Shown here piece by piece: positions 13,052-17,329 of a stretch of 17,329 nt of DNA. The DNA is from Gammaproteobacteria bacterium (GTDB lineage: Bacteria; Pseudomonadota; Gammaproteobacteria; HK1). The translations under genes and the position numbers were made by a program. The stretch's first letter is position 1. Each line of letters starts with the position of its first letter. The notes under the pieces are model-generated. The model made no database searches and was not told the DNA's origin. It saw nothing but the letters and a program-made list of their open reading frames with translations. The stretch lies in NCBI GenBank assembly GCA_013042035.1, contig JABDQX010000422.1:1-17329 (forward strand), given 5' to 3'.

Positions 13052-13894
13052 ATGAGAAATTTCCTGGAAAGGCTATCAGTGCGTCTCCTCATCGGCATCG
13101 TGGCTATGTTCTGCATTGCTGCTGGCGCCGTAGCAGGTGACTTGGATGCCTTTCATGGACTGAAGGGTCGGCTCGACATCGCGGGAGGTACCGCACATAT
13201 CCCGGTGATGGAAAAAGCGGCAAAGCATATTATGGATGCCAACCCGCGCATTCATATCGTCGTGGCCGGAGGAGGATCCGGCATCGGTATCCGAAAAGTC
13301 GGTGAAGACTTGATCCATATCGGTAATACGGGCCGGGCTATTACCGATGAGGAACGGAACGAATTCGGACTTATCTCCTTTCCGTTTGCAATCGACGGCG
13401 TGGTAGCCGTTGTTCATCACTCAAATCCTGTTACCGATTTGCGTTCCGGGCAGGTTCAGGCGATTTTTGCTGGCAAGGTCAGTAACTGGAAAGAAATTGG
13501 CGGGGCAGACCGGCCGATCCATGTGTACAACCGGGATGAGGCAAGTGCCACGCGGGAAGTCTTTAGGGAGAAACTGCTGAACAGGGGCGAACTATCAGCG
13601 CAATTCAGCATTGTTTCATCGAATGCCGCCATGAGGGCAGCAGTGGGTAGCGACGTGGATGCGATCGGTTATCTTAGCATCGGGTACGTTGATCCGAGCG
13701 TGAGCACTATCGCGATCGACGGCGTGGCAGCCATACAGGAGACGGCAGAGTATGGTACGTATAAAGTTGTTCGCAAGCTATATATGAATACCAAGGGGAA
13801 GCCATCAGAGCTGGCTCAGGCGTTTATCGACTATATCCATAGCGGTGCCGGTGCCAGAATCGTTCGAGAGGCAGGTTACATACCAATCAAGTGA
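13052..13894 (+). CDS. PstS-like periplasmic phosphate-binding protein (orphan)
   Basis: 280 residues from the ATG at 13052; an in-frame GTG at 13043 would add three residues. Neither has a clear ribosome site. The N-terminus is a Sec signal (MRNFLERLSVRLL then a hydrophobic core, probable cleavage near GAVAGD). The mature protein is a PBP-like domain of the phosphate-binding class: AGGTAHIPVMEKAA, then AGGGSGIGIRKVGEDLIHIG with NTGRAI, and RDEASATREVF. These match the phosphate-contacting loops of PstS, but the protein is shorter than the usual 320-350 residues. No pstCAB genes follow. It begins 34 nt after glgE, so it may be co-transcribed with the glycogen genes. Phosphate binding is inferred from family motifs; sensing rather than uptake is possible. 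Confidence 0.85.
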   Translation: MRNFLERLSVRLLIGIVAMFCIAAGAVAGDLDAFHGLKGRLDIAGGTAHIPVMEKAAKHIMDANPRIHIVVAGGGSGIGIRKVGEDLIHIGNTGRAITDEERNEFGLISFPFAIDGVVAVVHHSNPVTDLRSGQVQAIFAGKVSNWKEIGGADRPIHVYNRDEASATREVFREKLLNRGELSAQFSIVSSNAAMRAAVGSDVDAIGYLSIGYVDPSVSTIAIDGVAAIQETAEYGTYKVVRKLYMNTKGKPSELAQAFIDYIHSGAGARIVREAGYIPIK

Positions 13895-13904
13895 CGAGTT
13901 GAAA

Positions 13905-14046
13905 TGTCTTGTGCTTCGAGCGGGTTATTTTTTTGTTTTGAAAGCAGTTGAAACTCCGAATGGGGCTGGAAATTGCATACTATTGGCAATGTTACGTACT
14001 TCAATAGCACCAGCGTCTGTTCTGCCAAAAATCTAAAATACAGGCG
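13905..14046 (+). repeat. Dispersed repeat, copy C (left arm of the inverted pair around nhaD)
   Basis: The 61-nt core at 13935-13995 is the reverse complement of 15716-15776 with only two mismatches. Weaker similarity extends outwards, and TAAAATACAGGCG (14034-14046) matches the complement of 15659-15671 exactly, so the element is about 140 nt. Read on the plus strand, one frame gives VLKAVETPNGAGNCI in both copies, then diverges. The element fills most of the gap between the PstS-like gene and nhaD. No other feature is seen there apart from a T-run at 13927-13934. Confidence 0.75.
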
Positions 14047-14077
14047 TTGAAAGTATCACATTGGGAGGAGCCTTACT

Positions 14078-15598
14078 ATGAATCGATTGAAATCTTTAGT
14101 CGGTCTGACCGGATTTTTAGCACTACTTTCCCTTGTCCTGCCGGGGGTCGCCATGGCTGCTGGCGATGCCCATGGGGAGACGCTGAACCTGACTGCGAGT
14201 GGGGTAGGCTATTTCGCTTTGGCGATATTCGCCATCGCGTACGTTTTTGTTATGGCGGAAGAATTTACTCACCTTCGCAAATCCAAGCCTGTCATTCTCG
14301 CCGCCGGTATCATCTGGGGCGCCATCGCCTGGGTCTATGTCCAAAACGGCATGCCCCATACCGCCGAGGTGGCCTTCCGCCATAACCTGCTCGAATTCGT
14401 GGAACTGTTCCTGTTCCTGTTGGCGGCCATGACCTATATCAACGCCATGGACGAACGTCAGGTGTTCGAAGCCCTGCGTTCCTGGCTGGTGCGCAAGGGA
14501 TTCGGATTCCGGCAATTGTTCTGGTTGACCGGTATTTTGGCTTTCTTTATCTCGCCGGTAGCCGACAACCTGACCACGGCGCTGCTCATGTGCGCGGTGA
14601 TCATGGCGGTAGGCGGAGGCAATACGCGCTTCGTGGGGATCGGCTGCATCAATATCGTGGTGGCCGCCAACGCCGGCGGCGCCTTCAGTCCATTCGGGGA
14701 CATTACCACCCTCATGGTGTGGCAGAAAGGCATCGTTGATTTCCAGACCTTCTTCCTGCTGTTTATCCCGTCGGTGGTCAACTTCTTGGTACCCGCCGCT
14801 ATCATGCATTTCGCCGTCCCCGACGAGCGACCGGAGCCGAGCACCGAGGTGGTGGAAATGCGCCGGGGCGCCATTATCATTATGGGTCTGTTTCTGCTCA
14901 CCATCGCGACGGCTGTCAGTTTCCACAACTTCCTGCACATGCCACCGGTGCTTGGCATGATGACCGGTTTGGCATACCTCAAGTTCTTCGGTTTCTATCT
15001 GAAGAAGACCCACGCCAAGTACTATCCCGATGTGCCTTACGATGCGGACAAGGCCGACCATGAACTGGGTGATACCCTGGCTGTGGCCGCCTTTCCCAAG
15101 GAAGTCAAGTTCGACGTATTCAAAAAGGTCGAACGGGCCGAGTGGGATACGCTGCTGTTCTTCTACGGCGTTATCGCCTGTGTCGGCGGGCTTGGTTTCA
15201 TCGGTTATCTCGCCATGGTTTCGGAACTGATGTATGTCCAGTGGGGCGCCGGTGTTACCGAGGTATGGGGCGCCGAATGGGCTGCGGTTCCCGCCAACGT
15301 GATGGTGGGTATTCTCTCGGCCATCGTCGATAACATCCCGGTGATGTTCGCGGTGCTTACCATGATGCCGGATATGTCGCAGGGGCAGTGGTTACTGGTG
15401 ACCCTGACGGCCGGTGTTGGCGGCAGTATGCTTTCCATTGGTTCGGCCGCCGGCGTTGCGCTCATGGGGCAGGCGCGAGGGATGTACACGTTCTTCGGGC
15501 ATCTAAAATGGACTTGGGCCATCGCCCTTGGATATATCGCGAGTATCATTGTGCATATGTGGATCAACAGCGGGCAGTTTCAACTGCCGGTAGTGTAA
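14078..15598 (+). CDS. nhaD: Na+/H+ antiporter NhaD
   Basis: 506 residues with about 12 hydrophobic segments: an inner-membrane antiporter of the ion-transporter (IT) superfamily that exports Na+ in exchange for protons, typical of marine, haloalkaliphilic and related bacteria. The N-terminus looks like a signal peptide ending AMAAGD, as in other NhaD proteins. Recognisable family blocks are FISPVADNLTTALLMCAV (discontinuous-helix Asp/Asn region), ANAGGAFSPFGDITTLMVW and its pair IVDNIPVMFAVLTMMP, and GSMLSIGSAAGVALMGQARG. An excellent ribosome site, GGGAGGAG, precedes the ATG. The codon use looks more G+C-rich than in the neighbours, with many GGC, GCC and ATC codons. The gene lies alone between two inverted copies of a repeat, which with the base composition suggests possible acquisition as a unit. 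Confidence 0.95.
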   Translation: MNRLKSLVGLTGFLALLSLVLPGVAMAAGDAHGETLNLTASGVGYFALAIFAIAYVFVMAEEFTHLRKSKPVILAAGIIWGAIAWVYVQNGMPHTAEVAFRHNLLEFVELFLFLLAAMTYINAMDERQVFEALRSWLVRKGFGFRQLFWLTGILAFFISPVADNLTTALLMCAVIMAVGGGNTRFVGIGCINIVVAANAGGAFSPFGDITTLMVWQKGIVDFQTFFLLFIPSVVNFLVPAAIMHFAVPDERPEPSTEVVEMRRGAIIIMGLFLLTIATAVSFHNFLHMPPVLGMMTGLAYLKFFGFYLKKTHAKYYPDVPYDADKADHELGDTLAVAAFPKEVKFDVFKKVERAEWDTLLFFYGVIACVGGLGFIGYLAMVSELMYVQWGAGVTEVWGAEWAAVPANVMVGILSAIVDNIPVMFAVLTMMPDMSQGQWLLVTLTAGVGGSMLSIGSAAGVALMGQARGMYTFFGHLKWTWAIALGYIASIIVHMWINSGQFQLPVV

Positions 15599-15619
15599 TC
15601 GACACACATAGCAAATATA

Positions 15620-15648
15620 CCGCCCCCACATCCTGGATATGGGGGCGG
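15620..15648 (+). terminator. G+C-rich hairpin after nhaD
   Basis: CCGCCCCCA (15620-15628) pairs with TGGGGGCGG (15640-15648), 21 nt after the stop codon; beyond an A/C mismatch the stem can continue inwards. The T tract that follows is poor, so it may need Rho or may mainly protect the transcript end. Confidence 0.6.
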
Positions 15649-15658
15649 GTATGCTTTC

Positions 15659-15905
15659 CGCCTGTATTTTAATACTCGGCTATAGAACAGGTGCTGGTTG
15701 ATGCTGTTGGCGTGTGTAACATTGCCGATGGTATGCAATTTCCAGCCCCATTCGGAGTTTCAACTGCTTTCAAAACTACAGCAGTGGCTCGTTCGAGGTA
15801 TATTCCCCCTTCGTTAGCGACAGCTTCTCAACCCGACATAACCATCAAAAATGATCCCCGATGATTTTGTTGAGCGTTTTGTTCAAGAACTGGCAATAAA
15901 AGACC
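15659..15905 (-). repeat. Dispersed repeat, copy B (right arm of the inverted pair around nhaD)
   Basis: The part 15659-15776 is the inverted counterpart of copy C; the core 15716-15776 has 59 of 61 positions identical. The part 15812-15905 is not clearly present in copy C but matches copy A at 1767-1858 in three ordered blocks (see copy A). Copy B therefore links the other two. Read on the minus strand it gives a frame with EAVANEGGIYLERATAVVLK then AVETPNGAGNC, interrupted upstream by a TGA. It occupies most of the 416-nt gap between nhaD and the cytochrome gene. The rest (15906-16000) shows only AATGC/GCATT around GAATTC at 15961-15978. Confidence 0.7.
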
Positions 15906-16014
15906 CAAAATAACAAGAAAAAACAACCTGCCTCCTAGTAGATATCGCGCTCCGTGGGGCAATGCGAATTCGAGCATTATCACGCAGGTGGAAGATCGTA
16001 GAGAGGATACAAAA

Positions 16015-16584
16015 ATGGTGGACAGTGGTAATCCGAGTGTTACAAAAGGCAACGCAAAAATAATCAAGAAAGTAATCATCTTTGCTTTGGTGTTTGTGGC
16101 GGGTATTACCTTCGCGGGTACATTCAGTTACGCACTGAAGATGTCCAATCAAGAGGAGTTTTGTACTTCCTGTCATTCCATGCAGATGGTATTCCAGGAG
16201 TACCAACAGTCCTTGCATTACAAAAACGGTTCCGGTGTGTCGGCGACCTGCTCCGATTGCCATGTGCCAAAGCAATTCTGGCCGAAAATGGGCGCCAAGT
16301 TGTCGGCGTATAAAGATGTTTTACATGAGTTTCTGGGCACCATTGATACCTGGGAGAAATTGGACAAACATCGTTGGGATATGGCCAATATGGTGTGGGA
16401 TAAAATGCGGGCAAACGGTTCGCGAGAATGTCGCAGTTGTCATGCCTTCGATAAAATGGATCTTAGCGAACAGGATCGTTCCGCCCGTAGAAAACATGGT
16501 CTGGCTGTAGATCAGGACAAGAGCTGTATCGATTGCCACCAAGGAATCGTACATAGTTTGCCCGACGAACCGGATGTGGGGTAA
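16015..16584 (+). CDS. NapC/NirT-family membrane-anchored tetrahaem cytochrome c
   Basis: 189 residues. The ATG at 16015 has AGAGGA about 8 nt upstream and is preferred to a GTG nine codons earlier. A short cytoplasmic N-terminus leads to one transmembrane anchor (residues about 19-40, VIIFALVFVAGITFAGTFSYA), and the rest lies in the periplasm. Four CxxCH haem c motifs are visible: CTSCH 50-54, CSDCH 79-83, CRSCH 139-143 and CIDCH 171-175. This is the size, anchor and haem layout of NapC/NirT quinol dehydrogenases, which take electrons from the quinol pool and give them to periplasmic reductases. No reductase gene (nap, nir, nrf, tor) is present in the window, so the partner is unknown. The gene lies downstream of the repeat and upstream of an ankyrin-repeat gene. 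Confidence 0.93.
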   Translation: MVDSGNPSVTKGNAKIIKKVIIFALVFVAGITFAGTFSYALKMSNQEEFCTSCHSMQMVFQEYQQSLHYKNGSGVSATCSDCHVPKQFWPKMGAKLSAYKDVLHEFLGTIDTWEKLDKHRWDMANMVWDKMRANGSRECRSCHAFDKMDLSEQDRSARRKHGLAVDQDKSCIDCHQGIVHSLPDEPDVG

Positions 16585-16646
16585 TTTGCTGCGTGGCAGC
16601 ATATTATTAATATTTTTTCTCTTGAGCGTGTAGCGTTCGAATATTG

Positions 16647-16687
16647 ATTTCTCACCGCAGCCCCGCCTTTTTTGGTCCGTGAGAAAT
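16647..16687 (+). promoter_or_regulatory. Leader hairpin before the ankyrin-repeat gene
   Basis: ATTTCTCAC (16647-16655) pairs with GTGAGAAAT (16679-16687) around a 23-nt loop containing CCCCGCC and T6. The stem ends 3 nt before GAGGAAAG, the ribosome site of the ankyrin gene, so it could act as a translation-control hairpin or as a terminator of the cytochrome transcript. Confidence 0.4.
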
Positions 16688-16702
16688 TGTGAGGAAAGAA
16701 AC

Positions 16703-17329
16703 ATGACGCGTACCACATTGCCTGTATTGCTGCTGGGGTTGATCTTCAGTTTCCAGTCCATTGCTGCCGCCAATGTTAACAAACAACTTCGACTTGCCGT
16801 TGGAAACGGTGATATCGATACCGTTAAGACGTTGTTTGACCATCGGGATGTCGATGTAAACGTTGTCAACAAGTTTGGCAAGGGTCCGTTGATGATTGCG
16901 GTGGAAAATGGTGATCTGGAGATCGTTTCTCTCCTTTTGAAGAAGGGGGCTAATGTCAATGCCAAAACAAGCGCGGGAGAGACACCGTTTATTTTTGCCA
17001 CCGAGAATGAACAGTTCGAGATTGGAACACTTCTTCTGGACCATGGGGCCGATATCCATCTCCGTACTCGCAGTGGTTGGGATGCCCTCATAATCGCTGC
17101 GGGAAATGGTACAGCGGAGATGGTGGAAAAACTGTTGGCTAAGGGGGCGAATGTTAAAGCAACGGATAAAAATGACCAGACTGCACTAATGCATGCGGCA
17201 GTCAAGGGGAATGTCAAACCGGCCGAACTTCTCATTGGAGCCAGGTCCGATCTGGAAACGCGTGACAAATTGGGTGCCACGGCCCTGATACTGGCTGTCG
17301 ATGAGGGCCACAGACCGATGGTGGAAATG
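16703..17329 (+). CDS. Exported ankyrin-repeat protein, N-terminal 209 residues (cut by window end)
   Basis: The frame is open to the right edge. GAGGAAAG precedes the ATG. A Sec signal peptide (MTRTTLPVLLLGLIFSFQSIAAA) predicts export to the periplasm or beyond. At least five ankyrin repeats of about 33 residues follow; clear ones include KGPLMIAVENGDLEIVSLLL with KKGANVNAK, ETPFIFATENEQFEIGTLLL with DHGAD, WDALIIAAGNGTAEMVEKLL with AKGANV, and QTALMHAAVKGNVKPAELLI. Ankyrin repeats mediate protein-protein contacts. In bacteria, exported ankyrin proteins are found in periplasmic stress roles (AnkB next to catalase, for example) and as effectors, but nothing here fixes the role. The adjacent membrane cytochrome may be part of the same transcript. 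Confidence 0.9.
   Translation, partial: MTRTTLPVLLLGLIFSFQSIAAANVNKQLRLAVGNGDIDTVKTLFDHRDVDVNVVNKFGKGPLMIAVENGDLEIVSLLLKKGANVNAKTSAGETPFIFATENEQFEIGTLLLDHGADIHLRTRSGWDALIIAAGNGTAEMVEKLLAKGANVKATDKNDQTALMHAAVKGNVKPAELLIGARSDLETRDKLGATALILAVDEGHRPMVEM

Noticed and set aside
12001..13116. 371-codon minus-strand frame
   Set aside because: It lies antisense to glgE, which has full GH13 catalytic motifs. No family features are seen in the antisense product.
14123..15061. 312-codon minus-strand frame rich in His, Gln and Glu
   Set aside because: This is the antisense shadow of nhaD, a typical composition for the complement of a membrane-protein gene.
13935..15776. nhaD as cargo of an integron cassette or intact insertion sequence
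   Set aside because: The repeats lack attC core sites, no transposase or integrase frame lies between or beside them, and I see no target-site duplication.
15828..16079. 83-codon minus-strand hydrophobic frame
   Set aside because: It overlaps the start of the tetrahaem cytochrome gene, whose membrane segment and ribosome site on the other strand explain it as a shadow.
16321..17280. 319-codon minus-strand frame
   Set aside because: It runs antisense to the cytochrome and ankyrin genes. The plus-strand reading has CxxCH motifs, a signal peptide and ankyrin repeats, so this long frame is a by-product.

Overview
The window looks like a chromosomal segment of a Gram-negative, probably gammaproteobacterial, organism. 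The grounds are several predicted exported proteins with Sec signal peptides, a membrane-anchored NapC/NirT-type tetrahaem cytochrome, an NhaD-type Na+/H+ antiporter, and an A-type Fe-S assembly protein. The organism is not identified. Gene density is high, but several intergenic gaps hold decayed genes or repeats.

Layout. (1) 1-404 is the 3' end of a collagen-like Gly-X-Y protein with a Cys-rich end domain, followed by a strong hairpin. (2) 490-680 (-) is a frameshifted ribbon-helix-helix antitoxin remnant. (3) 767-1543 is an exported TPR protein resembling the RMDN family. (4) 1544-1862 has no confident gene but holds a diverged copy of a dispersed repeat. (5) 1863-4771 (-) is a compact run bluB - SulP transporter - crcB; the last two genes overlap by 4 nt. 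(6) 4947-7435 (+) is a carboxymuconolactone-decarboxylase-like/Rieske fusion gene followed 11 nt later by glmS, which ends in a 17-bp inverted repeat that includes its stop codon. (7) 7436-7666 holds a three-stem structured element. (8) 7667-9350 is an IscA/ErpA-like gene with a Gly/Cys tail, an AAA-type ATPase fossil, and argC. (9) 9478-13894 is a likely glycogen operon: a DUF2934 protein, a GT4 glycogen synthase (GlgM type), GlgE maltosyltransferase and a PstS-like binding protein. (10) 14078-15598 is nhaD, lying between two inverted copies of a repeat with a core of about 61 bp. (11) 16015-16584 is a NapC/NirT tetrahaem cytochrome, and 16703 to the window end is an exported ankyrin-repeat protein, cut by the edge.

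How genes fit together. GlgM and GlgE would form the maltose-1-phosphate route to alpha-1,4-glucan: ADP-glucose plus glucose-1-phosphate gives maltose-1-phosphate, which GlgE polymerises. GlmS and ArgC are housekeeping enzymes of amino-sugar and arginine synthesis. BluB, SulP and CrcB share a transcription unit without an obvious shared pathway.

The most unusual signals are the dispersed repeat family (three copies seen, two inverted around nhaD), the structured element before the Fe-S assembly gene, the CMD-Rieske fusion, the Cys-rich tails on the IscA-like and SulP proteins, and two gene fossils (RHH antitoxin, AAA ATPase). I found no CRISPR array, intact insertion sequence, rRNA or complete tRNA.
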